From assembly GCA_024195265.1 (NCBI GenBank), contig JAJLRJ010000001.1, positions 59,004,789 to 59,068,788 of the forward strand: DNA of 64,000 bases, in the 5' to 3' direction. Under the pieces are notes generated by a model, which was given only the letters and a program-made list of their open reading frames with translations, had not been told where the DNA came from and made no database searches. Within the stretch, counting starts at the first letter, position 1; every line of letters starts with the position of its first letter. Made by a program: the position numbers and the translations under genes. Positions 41,201-53,431 of the stretch are shown piece after piece. This DNA is from Dendrophyllia cribrosa. Its lineage: Eukaryota; Cnidaria; Anthozoa; Scleractinia; Dendrophylliidae.

Positions 41201-44200
41201 TATCAATAGGTTTGAATTATTTAATTCTTGTAATATAAAGTTACATGTACAGTTGAACCCAGGCCTCATGTAAGTGACCACTCAAAATGCAAAACTGAAG
41301 TGGTCACTTATGGGACTCAGGTGGTTGCTTTTTTTAAGGGGTCAGACCACAGGGGGGTGTTACTTTGAATCATCTGAACCTGTAGTCCTTTTAACGTACA
41401 AAGTACCTATCAGCGCAAAATATTGTATCATTGAAGTTTTGATATAAAGGACCCAAATTTTCATTTTATTGGACCTGTACTGTAACACATAATTCAATTT
41501 GTATCATCTGCAGTGACATTAAAATATGGGCGAGTGGTTGCTTACCAGAGGTTAAAAGCAATAGGCTGAAATATTCAGCGTTGAAAGTGGTTGGGGTCGC
41601 TTATAAGTGGTGGTCTATAGTGATTTGACTGGAAGAAATTTGGGATTTTGGAAAAGTACTCGCTTAGGAGAGGTTTTGACCATTTTTGATAGTGATTTTA
41701 CTGGAAGAAATTTGGGATTTTAGAAAAGTGGTCGCTTAGGAGAAGTGGTCGCACATGGAGGTTGGACTGTATTACCAGAAAACAAACCAAAAAGCCGCTA
41801 TTTTCCATGCACTCCTTCATTTATTGGACTATGGAATTTTACATGTACACTTTATTTAGCACATATTATAGCCATGTGCTTCTTGAATGAGAAACTGGTG
41901 TTACATGTATATTCACATTCAGGCAATTGTGGGCCAGTAGGAAGTGAGACCTTCCCCCACCCCACCCTCCCTCTTTCTAGGCATCTTTAACCCAGGGGGT
42001 ACTCATTTATAATACTGACAGGGAATTGCAAATGAGGCCAAATTGTTTGTCAAGTCCTATTAGGTAAAATCAGATCCCCAAAAAGCCCAGCGGCCTAAAT
42101 TAGGCAGAACATAACCCCCAAAAAGTCCCTTTTCTCCCTGCATAAAAGGTTATGATTTTCGCCAACCCCCAAAAGAGTCCTCACAAAAATCTTTCACCCC
42201 AAAAAAGACACCACAAAATTTCTAACCCCCAAAAAGTCCTCAGATCACAAATTTCAAACCCCAAAAAGGTCTTTGCACGTCCCCATCGTTATTACACATA
42301 CCCCCTGATTGTAGTGAGGTTTTTTACATTTAATATAATGCTGCATGTTTTCTTTAAAGGGCCAAGATGCCAGTGGCCAGGTTCATGAAAAAGATTATGA
42401 TAATGACGAGGAATATTCTCCTTTGTGGTTTGTTATGGATGAGTTTGGTTCTTGTATACAACATTCAGATGATCCTACCTTTGCTGTGAGCTTTATTCAT
42501 TATGTACCTCTTGGTATATCCTTCTCAATAATGTGGCCCTTGAAGGATCTGGAATATGGAGGTTTGTAACAAGTAAATCTTTTACCATTTGCAGTAGGAT
42601 CAGAAAGAAGTTCTAAGTAGTTTTTTACAAGCTGAATACAGTGTTCACAGAAACCAAGTATTAGCTGACATCTCATTGTTTGTTAAAGGGGTTACTTAGT
42701 GTCTACAGAATCTGTTTTGCTGTGGCAAAACACAAAAACACAAAACACTTTGCAAAACACAAAAAATTAGGTTTATCACCTCAGTTGATATGGTAAATTG
42801 GCCACCATGAAGAGATTGAAAAGCTGACGTTTAGAGCGCCAGCCCTTCATTAGAGTGAGCCTTGTTGTTATTGTGGTAAACTTACATTTACTTTAGACCA
42901 ATGCCATAATGTACAAGGTTCCTTTTGCCTTGTGCAAATTATCACTGGTGTGTGATGTTTCTTCTGTAACTTATCAATTAATCAGGTGAAGTTACCAGAA
43001 ACTATTTACCACAATCAAATGAGGAGCAACTCATAAGGGAATGCTGTTTGTTGCCATGGTTTCCTGATAAGTTGACAGACAAAGAATGGGTTAAACAATT
43101 GTCTGCTGAGGCAACTTTGGATTCTGCAAGGAAAGAACTACATGAACTTCAGATGAAGGTTTGTGTTTTTTTACAAGATAGCTTTTGAGTATTGATCCAG
43201 CCAGGAGTCAAACTCCAGACACCCTGTGCTGCAAATCAATAAAATGTAGGTGCTGCATCAGTGGGGAATTGAATGAAACATAATTTTTTTTTTCACCTGA
43301 GTTGAAGAAAGGCTGAAATTTCCCTTTTTTGCTCTCAAATAAAAACCACAAATAAAACGTGTTTGGCCAAAATAATTAAGGAGTTTATTGAAAACTGTTA
43401 TATTAACAAGATAAAAATAATAATGAGCTGAAAACGCAGTGGAACTCCTCAAAGCACATTAACCACTACAACTATTTCTGATACATACAATCTAAAAAAA
43501 AAGAGGGAGGGAGGGAAAAATAAGCCAGCTTTGGATAGACAAGAGTACAACTTGAAGAGCTAAAAAAATAACAATAAACAACACACTAGAGCCTGATGTA
43601 TAAATCAGGGGCAGATCCAGGAATTTCTGAAGGGGGGGAGTTGTATACCTTAATAACTTTCCACGCTATAAGAGTGGACCGCAAGCTTCTAGTAGGGTCC
43701 GGGGGCATCTCTAAAACTCCATTTCCAGCTTTTTGAGACTCGAAAAGCGTTTGTGAAGTCAATCAAAGTTATAAAAATTAATGTACAGTGCTGTCGCAAA
43801 TTATCTCTTTCTAACTTGACAATCAGTCAATTGGTGGAAGTGAAACAGCTACGTATACAGTAAAACAATTTTACTATTAAAAATATTGTTTTTATGAACT
43901 GCAAGGAGAGACATGAAGAGTCAAACAAATTGAAAAAATTGCTGCTCAAAGGTGGGATTGCAACCCCCTCAACCCCTTCCCTGGATCTGTTCTTAACCTA
44001 TAACATAAACCAGATCAACTGGCCAGGGGTAATTAATTATTTTAAATGACATTTAATATACCCACATTTTGAGTGTTGGCCCTTCATCAGAGCGATACGT
44101 TCTGACAAATGGCTAGCACTCTTAACCAAATTTTCTCCTTTTGCTGCAGACCGGTACTTACATTTGTAACTAACTTGGCTTACCAGATTTGAACTCCCCC

Positions 44201-47200
44201 AAAATCTTTTGTCCTTCTCCTGAGCATGTGTGGTGCAGTATTAGAATTAGCTACAATATAACCACATGATCTCTGTGTTTTGTTCTATCTCCATAGGAGT
44301 GGCAGGGCGAGAAATACCCTACCACTGACAATACAACAGAGCCCAACATTATACTTACAAGTGACAATAACAAAATTTATCACGTCTTCACTACTGTTGT
44401 ACAAGTGAAAGAATTCCTAACACATCCAAGATTTGTTCTTGTGGACAACAGTGAAGATGCTGATATCCTCTGGTTGATTGAGCATTTTAAAGATTTCAGG
44501 TTTGTTGCGAAGTCTCAACTGCACTTGTATTGACCAAGTTCACAAGATGGCTGGAGAAAAACATTTGTTGGTTCTTTTTCATGACCTTTAGTCAGATACT
44601 ATAATTTATAGTCCATCCAAACTACATCAACAACTTACATTGTAAGTAAGTGTATTTGGCCACAGAACTCCAGGATTAAAATGGATTGTAACTTAAAAGT
44701 ATTTGTCAACATTGTCATTGATTGTGTTCTGCCATATTGTCTTAACTACAATGCTCTTTCGAGTTTACTGTGGTAAAGAATGTTAGTTAACTGAATGTGT
44801 TTTTCCTTTAGATCGTTGCAAGAAAGTGGTAGATTCATAAACCAGTTTCCAAACGAGTGTAGCCTGACGTGCAAGGACCTCCTAGCATCAGTTTGTCAGA
44901 ATGCAACCCCCCCTGAAAGTGGAAAAGAGAATGACTTGCTTAGAAGGGGACCCGAATGGCTTCCTGTTACATTTAATCTTACACTTGAGCTTCCGCTGTT
45001 TGTTGACCATTACCTAAAGAGAAAAGACAGGTACCAGAAAATTAAGGAATGATTCACTGTATCAAGACTTGACCATAGGGCACAAGATAGCATTTTATGA
45101 ATGCAATTTAATGGTTCAGTTGGTAGAACATCTTACCATGAAGCATTTAATAGTTTTGAGGCCTTGATTGCAGTTGCATAATATTCCATAAAATATCAAA
45201 CACAAGAAAGAGTGTTTCCAAACACCAAGAAATGAAGTGAAAAAAATGAGATGCAGCTGAGTTGTTTTTAGCCCACTTCAAGGTATTTGGATACCTTGTG
45301 AAATACCCTTTCAAGTGTTTGATATTGATAGCTTCTCAAACTGATCATTAAATACTGGTTTCAGGGGCATAACCAGGACTTTTTTAGAGGTATGCACAAT
45401 CAATTTTCAAACAAACCCCAACCTTCCCCCCCCCCCCACCCTCAAGTCTCAAATCTTTCTATTTTTTTCTTCAACTTTTTCAGGTGCGTATGTGCGTACA
45501 GGTAGCTACGCCCCTGGGTTTCCAAACCACCGTCATGCTTATGATTTTCTCTGTTTGAACTGGATGAATTATTAAAAAATGAGTTTGAGAAGTAACATTC
45601 ATCTGCTGTGATCAGTACTTCATATACAGTTTAGATGTATATGATTTCATTCATGTACTCTGCTACTCATCATCTAGAAATTCTGCATTTGCCCTCCCTC
45701 CACATAAAAGCAACATTTCCAAATTCCAATTAGCCTGTGTAAAGCTGACCCGGCAGGGGAGGGGGTGGCTGTACACAGGCTTAATTCCAATTCAATCAGG
45801 ATACAGAGGATCTTCTTATCTCATCCCCAGTGCCTCTCTTAATGGACAGGAAGAAGAGAGAGCCTGGGAATGAGCTTGAGGATCTGCAGCCGGCTTTCAT
45901 TGCTTAATAGCATGAACATTTAATTAATCAATCAGTTTGTTTGTTGCCAGCTTATTTTATGATAAGGTTGTCGCATGGTTGTGCATTATTATTATTTTTC
46001 TTTTTAGAGGACTTGACAATCACTGGATATGTAAGCCATGGAATCTAGCAAGAGCTATTGATAGTCACGTTACATCAAATTTAAACTACATCTTACGGTT
46101 GAGAGGAACTGGGCCTAAGGTGTGTGTTATTAATCATTTAAAAAATACTTATTTTTCGTCAAGAAAAGAAAAAAAATCAATGGAATTCGATTGTTCTCAT
46201 CAATCCTTTGCCAATTCTTCTTAAAATACCAACAAACGTTTTGTCCAGTGAGAAATAAAACATAACTACATGTATATGAGTTGTAGTGGGCAGTGTATTT
46301 GTTGTTCAATGGTTCTAGCTGTTGCTCTCTTGCTCTCTTGCTCTCCAACGCACAGGCCTAAAGGGAGTTTGGGTATGTACTGGGCAAAGCGAAACTTCAG
46401 CGTGAACACACCTTGCTGAATCAATTTTCCCAAGCAGAAGGAAAAAAGGCCTTCGAGTCCTTGGACAAAATTTGTTCCAGATTTTCTCTGTCCGCTCTGG
46501 TCTATAAATTGGTACAAGCAAAATATCGAGAAAACCTAACAAAATACTGGAGGTCTCCTGTGATGGATTAGCATCTAATTCAGGGTGAATAAGTGAATTG
46601 ATACTCCTAGATACCTTTATGCGGCTGAAACCAGAGATTAGTATCTGCCCTGATTTACATTAGAAGTAATATATTAAACATGATAATATAACAAACACGA
46701 AGAAGAGTGTTTCATAAGGATATCCAAACACCGAGAAGTGGGTTGAAAATGATACTTTCTTTTCATTAATCATTTTAGTTTTGTATGTCGACCGTACAAA
46801 ATTAAAAACTGACGCTTGCACAAAGCCGTTAACGTGTCTCTTTAAGCTTGGTTCCCACTAGCGATGTAAGCAACGTAAGCGGAATCGACCTTACGATCTG
46901 GTGGAAATCAAAACGACGGAAGCAGAAGCGGAATCGGAAGAAAAAGGAAACGTTCTGATCCTTCCGACTCCGATTCCGTCGCGCTTCCGATTGCGATTGC
47001 GACTCCGTTTTTTGATTTCCACTGGAACGTAAGGCTCCTTACGACTTCGACTCCGCTTCCGATTACGTCGCTAGTGGGAACCAGCCCTTAATGATCAAGC
47101 TGATATATTACTCATGTATGTACACCTCATATGTAAGAGGAGTTAAATGATTGTCCATTGTTCACCAGGTTGCTTGTAAGTACATAGAAAATCCTGTTCT

Positions 47201-49460
47201 ATTCAATCGTGAGGACGTTGGTCGAGTGAAGTTTGATTTTCGGTACCTTGTTCTCATTTCCTCCGCAAAGCCGCTGGTGCTACATGTAGATAAATTATTC
47301 TGGCTGCGATTTGCAAACGAGTGAGTATTTAAACCCCAATTTAACAAGTTTTCTTCATGAATATAGCTTTGTGGCTCCCTTAAAAGCCTTGTTTCAGAAA
47401 ACCAAATAGAGCGGCTTTCAATTGAGTGTCGTAAAAAGTAAAAAGTAATCACTCTGGCCAATCACAACAGACACAGACAATCCAATGAACCAATCAGAAC
47501 TCGAAGCAAATACATATAGATGCCGCCAAGCGCGGGAAAACGCGTGCGAACAAGTCACGATTGGTTGAGGTTATACTTCTGATTGGCCGAGAAAGTGGCG
47601 CGAGATTTTTTAGCCAATCACAAAGCGTGGCAATGCAAAACCAAAACAATGGCGAAATGACTTTCGCCACTCAACTAAAAACCGCTCTATTGGGAAAATT
47701 ACATTATATTTTTATTTAACTTCTTGGTATTTTTCTGCTGTAAAGATCAGTTCGCCGCTCACCATTTCGTTTACGTTTTTAAAATTATTTACCGTATGAC
47801 TTTCTGGGCCATGACCGAGTTGTTTATAATCTATTTTGGCTTTTTATTTTTTTTTAGACCTTTTTCATTGGATTCCTTTGATGTCTACTCAAAACATTTT
47901 ACAGTGATGAATTACAAAGATAGTGAAAATTTAAAACAGGTAAAAATGGAGACAAGACGCATGTCTTTTTTTCTTCTTGTTCTCTGGTTACTTGTCTTTT
48001 TATTAGATAAACCTTCTTTATGTTAAAGACTTCATTGCACATAACCCATATTTTGACCTACTACTGTCTAATACTTGAGTGTTTCTTCTCTAACAGGTGC
48101 ATCACCATGAATTCATACCCATGTTTGAAGAACAATATCCTAATCACAAATGGGCAGATGTAGAGGTAAATATGTAATAGAAACTAAGGTAAATTGCACT
48201 TGACGGCTTGATTTGATGGATTCCTTGGAAGTGTCGCTTGTTTATTAAAGTGAACCTGTTTGGGCTGGTTCCCACTAGCAACGTAATCGGAAGCGGAGTC
48301 GGCCGGAGTCGGAAGCGTAAGGAGCCGTTTGTTTTAGTGTAAATAAAGAACCGACTCGCAATCGGAATCGGAAGCTCGACAGAATTGGAAGGATCATAAG
48401 GTATCTTTTTTTCTTTCGATTCCGCTTCTGTTTCCGTCGCTTACTATCCACTTCCGTTGTACTGATTTCCACTAACCAACTTTCTTGCGATTGCGAATGG
48501 ATTGCGATTCGGATACGGATTCCGTCGCCAGTGGGAACCAGCCATTGAAGCGCGTGCAATGACTTGCTTAACGAAAAAACTTATTAGGAACCTTCAGGTT
48601 GCGTTCCTTTTAACCAATCTAAATACGGATTCTACGATCGGAAATTTAATTTCCCGTTCCATTTACATGTAGGGACAAACCAATCCTAGATTGCAATTTG
48701 AACGATCCACGTCCGAGGTGAATCGTTGAGATTGCCGTGATATCTGAATGTGGTTTCAGATTGTGCGTTTCATTTGGCGAACTAGTTCAAGTTCAGATCA
48801 ATAACACGTGGTCGTTCGGAATCCGCAAACAAACAAACAAAGGCCCGAATCGGCTGAGCTGGAGGCAGGTCATGGGTTCGATTCCCGGCCGAACCAATAC
48901 TTGGGGTCTTAAAATAACTGAGGGTGATGGTACTAACTTTGCTATGATATCTGCAAACGTTTAGACCTTCGTTTAGACTCGTTAAGTCATGAAATTCAAA
49001 ACAGTGAAAGCATCCGTTTGTTTGGCAAAAGACTTAAAAAATTCCTTCTTTCTTAGTCAAAAATACTCTTTGTTGAGCTACATACTTCTTTTTTCCTTTC
49101 CTTTCCTTTTCTTTTCTTTTTAAAATAATACATTTTATATTTCATGCTGTCCTTATAATTCGTATGATGTATTCTATATTGTCAGGAAGCCTATAGTTCA
49201 TAAGCCCCCGGCTTCTATATAGGCTTCCTTGTCACTACCACTACCACTACCACTACCACTACCACTACCACTACCACTACCACTACCACTACCACTACCA
49301 CTACCACTACCACTACCACTACCACTACCACTACCACTACCACTACCACTACCACTACCACTTGTCACTTAAACATTTTGTAGTCTATCGTCTTTTAAGT
49401 TATTATAAATTCCTAGTGTATTGTATTATTATTATTATTATAGTAAGTTTTTGTGTGAAT

Positions 49461-49533
<73 letters not shown>

Positions 49534-51086
49534 GTGGTTAATGACAAAATAAATGAATGAAAATGAAAAATGAAAGTGCCTCGAATGACCACGTAGAAAT
49601 GGCGGACCCGTGTCAGGTAGGGAACGTAAAAATAGTCTTCTCAATTAGTGCTTTCCTGCTAAATACATTGACACTTAAAAATAGTGATTTTTTTTGATAA
49701 ATTGTATCAGCAGTTTCATTCTCTATGCGCATGTACAGGCCAAGATATTTAAAATGTTCCGAGGGATGTTCGAGGCGGCAATCTCCGACTCTCCACCGAA
49801 GACCTTGATGCATTGTACACAGGCAAGTATATAAATGTTCTTGATCCTCAAACGAACCATCTCCTGATGTGATTTAACATTCTCATACACTGTAAATAAT
49901 CCCAAAGGGAGACAGTCACTAACAAACTTATTATCTTATGGTATTGCTCATATCTTGGGCTTCTGACGTTCTGTATTTATTTATATAATGTAATGACCGA
50001 AATAATAAGTTTAATGATTTGCTGCGTTTTTTTTCAGTCTCGTGCGTTTTATGCTGTGGATCTGATGCTCAAATGGGCTGACGATGGTAAGTTTGTTGTT
50101 ATCCCGTTTATGCGGATATTACGTTTTTTGTGAATATTGCGTTTTGCGAATGTTGCTTTTTTTTGTGTGAGTATGTAAGTTTTTGTGTGAATATTGCTTT
50201 GTTTGCGAATATTGGACAGTCGTTGACGTTTTTCTTTGTAAGCGTTACAAGCCCTAGGTAAAACCACTCAAGCCGGCCATTCTAACCTCTTCCGCTCTTG
50301 TAATTCGATTGCGCCCTCGCTTTCAGATCCCCCCTTAGATCCCGGTAATAAGCCGGGCCGGGCTTATTACGTCACTGCATATCTTGAAGCAAGAACTGGT
50401 GTTAATAGGCCATTTCCGAGATACGTTATGCCTTGTTGTCAAAGCGAGGCTAGGTGCACAACTTTTCATATGAAAATGAGTTTTTATTCAAATGCAAATA
50501 AAACTCATTTTCATATGAAAGGTTGTGCACCTAGCCTCGCTTTGACAACGAGGCATAACGTAACTCGGAAATGGACTTTTAGTTTTCTGAAAACCACTCA
50601 GAAATTTATAGGAATACTTATCTTGGTCAGAAGCACAAGTAATTTGTTACTTAGTAGGTTCTTATAGGTACTTGAAAGTACGATCAAGGTTCCTATGAGC
50701 CAACTCGTGAATACGCAACATCAGGACCTCCCTTGGACGTTTTGCTTCACCGACCCCCTACCCCCTGCGTCCAACTCCCCACCCTCCCCTCCCTTTGGGA
50801 AAGGCAGGTGACCATTACATATCGCGGGCTCAATGTGAAATATTGCCCCACTGCTGTAACTCGTTGAACGCTTCACGTATTCGCGAGTTGAAAATGTGTG
50901 ATGGTTTTTAATGTTATTTATGCTTTCCTTGTAGGCTCAGACCAGATGATTCCTCAAGTTTTGGAGCTGAATTTTTCTCCTGACTGCGAGCGCGCCTGCC
51001 GCTATCATCCAGATTTTTTCAACTATATTTTCAGTTTGCTGTTTCTTGGGGATTCGAATGGTTGGCCTGTAGAAAAAATTGCATGA
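38255..51086 (+). CDS. TTLL12: Tubulin--tyrosine ligase-like protein 12, 16 exons, complete
   Basis: Exons: 38255-38368, 39479-39582, 40335-40444, 40546-40609, 40724-40754, 42360-42561, 42986-43158, 44297-44499, 44812-45030, 46008-46119, 47169-47320, 47858-47939, 48097-48165, 49739-49822, 50038-50086, 50935-51086. They join in frame to 639 residues plus TGA, close to the 644 of human TTLL12. The N-terminal half (about 1-265) contains the TTLL12-specific stretches [12 protein letters not shown] and [10 protein letters not shown]. The C-terminal half is the TTL-like domain, with [34 protein letters not shown] and [18 protein letters not shown]. Known for the family: it carries a ligase fold but lacks clear tyrosine-ligase activity, and in mammals it is linked to tubulin and histone modification and to damping of antiviral RNA signalling. 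The start sits in CCAAAATGGCG. The intron after exon 14 (49823-50037) has a GC donor (CAG|gcaagt). Several introns hold palindromic MITEs. No canonical AATAAA was seen close to the stop. Confidence 0.96.
41249..41771. mobile_element. MITE with ACAGTTGAACCC / GTTGGACTGT ends
   Basis: The left end ACAGTTGAACCCAGG is inverted at the right as GGTTGGACTGT. Inside are repeated AGTGGTCGCTTAGGAG and AAGTGGTCACTT words. A related sequence occurs at 22415-22740 (ACAGTCAAACCCCAATATGC, then AAGCAACCACC). It is in the TTLL12 intron between exons 5 and 6. Confidence 0.6.
42060..42305 (+). repeat. Degenerate CCCCAAAAAG tandem repeat
   Basis: CCCCAAAAAG(T/C)CC recurs seven or more times with irregular spacing just upstream of TTLL12 exon 6; no coding sense. 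Confidence 0.6.
42763..42860 (-). mobile_element. Penelope 3'-end relic with hammerhead-like motif
   Basis: It shares GGTAAATTGgCCACC and AAGCTGACGTTT with 35350-35395. Minus-strand reading of the motif gives CTAATGA, AGGGCTGGCGCTC, TAAA, CGTCAGC, with two core boxes mutated. It is in the TTLL12 intron between exons 6 and 7. Confidence 0.4.
43606..43989. mobile_element. MITE with CAGGGGCAGATCCAGGAA ends
   Basis: CAGGGGCAGATCCAGGAATT at the left is inverted as CCCTTCCCTGGATCTG at the right. The interior has GACTCGAAAAGCGTTTGTGA, shared with 39238-39260. It is in the TTLL12 intron between exons 7 and 8. Confidence 0.65.
44064..44094 (-). ncRNA. Third hammerhead-like motif, intact CUGAUGA box
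   Basis: The minus strand reads CTCTGATGAAGGGCC, then AACACTC and AAAATGT. The CUGAUGA box is perfect, while the GAAA box is changed to CAAAA and stem II is weakened. It is in the TTLL12 intron between exons 7 and 8. Confidence 0.35.
45362..45516. mobile_element. Short MITE with CAGGGGC(A/G)TA ends
   Basis: CAGGGGCATAACCAGG is inverted as GTAGCTACGCCCCTG; it contains a C-rich run at about 45427-45440. TTLL12 intron between exons 9 and 10. Confidence 0.6.
46842..47090. mobile_element. Palindromic MITE, GGTTCCCACTAGCGA family, copy 1
   Basis: The ends GCTTGGTTCCCACTAGCGA and CGCTAGTGGGAACCAGCCC are inverted. The interior is made of CGATTCCG/CGGAATCG words that can fold along the whole length. 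TTLL12 intron between exons 10 and 11; it ends 79 bases before the exon 11 acceptor. Confidence 0.8.
47408..47687 (-). mobile_element. Full-length MITE, AGAGCGG-TTTCAATTGAGT family
   Basis: The ends are inverted: AGAGCGGCTTTCAATTGAGT at the left and CACTCAACTAAAAACCGCTC at the right, flanked by TA on both sides. The inside carries repeated CCAATCA/TGATTGG boxes and ACGCGTGCGAACAAGTCACG. It lies in the TTLL12 intron after exon 11, 88 bases past the donor. Related copies in this window are 525-755, 8521-9850 (split) and 51707-51982. No coding capacity. Confidence 0.75.
48262..48545. mobile_element. Palindromic MITE, GGTTCCCACTAGCAA family, copy 2
   Basis: GGGCTGGTTCCCACTAGCAA is inverted as CGCCAGTGGGAACCAGCC, with the same CGGAATCG interior as copy 1. 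It lies in the TTLL12 intron after exon 13. Confidence 0.8.
48838..48995 (+). mobile_element. tRNA-derived SINE, truncated
   Basis: It contains an A-box-like CGGCTGAGCTGG and a perfect pol III B box GGTTCGATTCC, followed by a tail ATAACTGAGGGTGATGG and ATATCTGCAAACG, typical of SINE bodies in cnidarians. The A to B distance is too short for a working tRNA, so this is a SINE remnant and not a tRNA gene. TTLL12 intron between exons 13 and 14. Confidence 0.5.
49232..49362 (+). repeat. (CACTAC)n microsatellite, about 22 units
   Basis: A perfect hexanucleotide array of about 131 bp in the TTLL12 intron between exons 13 and 14, flanked by GGCTTCCTTGT and TTGTCACTT. Confidence 0.97.
49460..49530 (+). 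repeat. (ATT)n followed by (TA)n microsatellite
   Basis: A short ATT run merges into about 27 TA units, 98 bp downstream of the CACTAC array in the same intron. Confidence 0.97.
50410..50574. repeat. 165-bp near-perfect palindrome
   Basis: Arms of about 75 bp (CCATTTCCGAG...GTTATGCC, GTCAAAGCGAGGCTAGGTGC, TTTTCATATGAAAATGAG) mirror each other around a short loop near 50490. It lies in the last TTLL12 intron. It is probably a MITE of inverted-repeat type. Confidence 0.85.
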
Positions 51087-51706
51087 CAGAAGGGCCGCCA
51101 TTTTTGATTAATAGGTTAATTCCTGTGTTGCTGTTTGTTTTACAAATTTTTGCAAATATAAATTTATGATTCTTCATCTTGTCAAGTGTCGAATTTGGCT
51201 GCACTTGGAGCGAAATGGTTTCCAAGAAATGACAGTTGTTTACGGTTTATTTTATTTCGGAACAGTTTAATCCTTTTTGTATGCTTCCAGTCTATGCACA
51301 GTAAAATGATAATAATACACAGATCGCTTTCATGGACGACGAAAAAACGTTTCATTTCATAAAAAGGCGACCAAGCTCCGTTGTGAAAGAAAAAGAAAAA
51401 GTATTAAGAAAGACGGATACACATCAAAGAAAGCGTTTAAAAAACGAAATCGCATTTAGTGTCAGTGGGTAGACTGCCTCGTACCAAGTCGATTATTGGA
51501 ATTTTCGGCGGGAGGCTCGCGGGAAGGCTTTACAGAGGACGCAAAGAACCCAGAGAAAGCTTTTCTCGCCCTTCCCATTATCCCTTGCGCCTCTGAAAGC
51601 TGTCTCGCGTAGAAAAAAGGCGGCGCCTGGAAACGAGTTAGGTAGAAGGATAAGAGCTACGTGGAAACAATATTTTGCAAATGTGGTTTGTTAGTTGGGC
51701 ATTAAA

Positions 51707-51982
51707 AGAGCGGTTTTCAATTGAGTGCCAAAAGTAATTTCGTGATTGCTTTGGTTTTCCATTGCTACGCTTTGTGATTGGCTAAAAAATCTCGCGCCAC
51801 TTTCTCAACCAATCAGAAGTAAAACCAAAACCAATCGTGACTTGCTCGCACGCGTTTTCCCGCGCTTGGCGCCGGCTACATGTATTTGCTTTTGAAAGTT
51901 CTGATTGGTTCATTGGATTGTCTGCCTCTGTTGTGATTGGCCAGAGTAATTATGGTTTTGGTTTTACTACACTCAACTCAGA
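51707..51982 (+). mobile_element. MITE, same family as 47408-47687, opposite orientation
   Basis: It starts AGAGCGGTTTTCAATTGAGT and ends in CACTCAACTCA. The internal blocks match the other copies: GGCTAAAAAATCTCGCGCC, CAACCAATCAGAAG, TTTCCCGCGCTTGGC and TGATTGGTTCATTGGATTG. It lies about 620 bp downstream of the TTLL12 stop. Confidence 0.7.
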
Positions 51983-53431
51983 TGAGGTATTTCATGTAAT
52001 CCGCACTTTCCTACGAGCCATCTGTCATCGAAGGTATTTTATTTTTTGCTTATGTCAAGTGACACCTAAATAATTACACAAAATTAGTGCTGGAATTTCC
52101 TGTCACCACAGTTTATTTATTACGTGTAAATAACAACAAAACAGTAAATTAAATGGCCATGCCACTGTGCTAATAAACAAAACACTAAAAAGCTGTCTGT
52201 CTTGTTCTCAGAAATCTATTGCGTCGTGATCGTTCATGATCTATACTTTTAGCCCGACAACGTTTCTTCAATTTGATGTATATTATGTCTTTCACGGAAG
52301 CATTTTTATCTAAACCCTACTAATAAAAGCGAGTTTTATCAATCTGTCAAAGACTTGGTAGAACTGAAGAACAAAGACAAAACTTACCTGTTGCCTGTTA
52401 ATTGGGCGGTGAGATGATCGATCGGATGGTAGCGGGTTCATAAATTGCCGCCACTGCAGTGATAACTTTATCTTCCCTTTCTTCTGTCATGGCATATCCA
52501 CATCCGAGTCTCTCATGAGACTCGATGAGACTTCCACTGAATATGAAAACCATTTCATCAGTTATACAGTTGCTCATGTTCACTTTTTGGTTAACTCCTT
52601 CACTAGTTCAGGGTCGATTATGGAGACATGTTATGTAGTTCTAGCCTTTGAGTCTGTTTACGAAATCCTATGGTGTGACAATTCAAATAAAACCTCTTCA
52701 GCAGTACACTGAGTAACCTATGCCTCAGCTTGTTTTATAAAAGCCAATTTTAGTTTTATCAATGCTCATAGCCCCTCTGTTTCGGATCGTTTCGAGTGTC
52801 CAAAAAATATTCACAAGAGTCTGACGAGCATGAGGGGTAAAGAGAAATTAGACCAAAATAGGTGTTTTACTGGCTTTTTTCGTGAATATTCACAAGTGCC
52901 TGACGAGCATGAGGGGTGAGAAGAGAAAATAGGTGTTTTGCTGGCTTCTGTCGTGATTTTAACCCTCAAAATGCAAGAAAAATACCAAATTTCATTTTGT
53001 AAAATATCGAGAAACAAATGATACCACGCCAATGTACTGCTGGCGTTTCTCTGTTGGTAGGCTACATAAACAATACTGTATTCATTTGATGAAACGCCGT
53101 TTCTAATTTCAGCACCATATGTTTTAGAATAAGTTATATAACGTGCACGCCCAAGTGCTATATTGTAACTGAATTTTGTTGTGTATTTTATGTAGTTACT
53201 ACAATTTTAAAAGGGCTATTTCACCATTTTTATTGTTACTTTTAAAAGCCAAAAAACATCTTTATCTTTAAGTGGAGACTCAAAAATAACGGTCCAGTTT
53301 TGTTTTAAATTATTCTATTATTGCTCTAAGAGTAAAAATAAGTGTCTTGGGCTGCAGATAGCCAGGATGGAAATGGATTGCATCATTTTTTCAATTTTAT
53401 CGCTTGTGTCTTGGAAACCTCGCTAAAACTC

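Noticed and set aside
48838..48905. Possible tRNA gene with a perfect B box
   Set aside because: The A-to-B box distance is far too short and no cloverleaf can be drawn; it is a SINE remnant.
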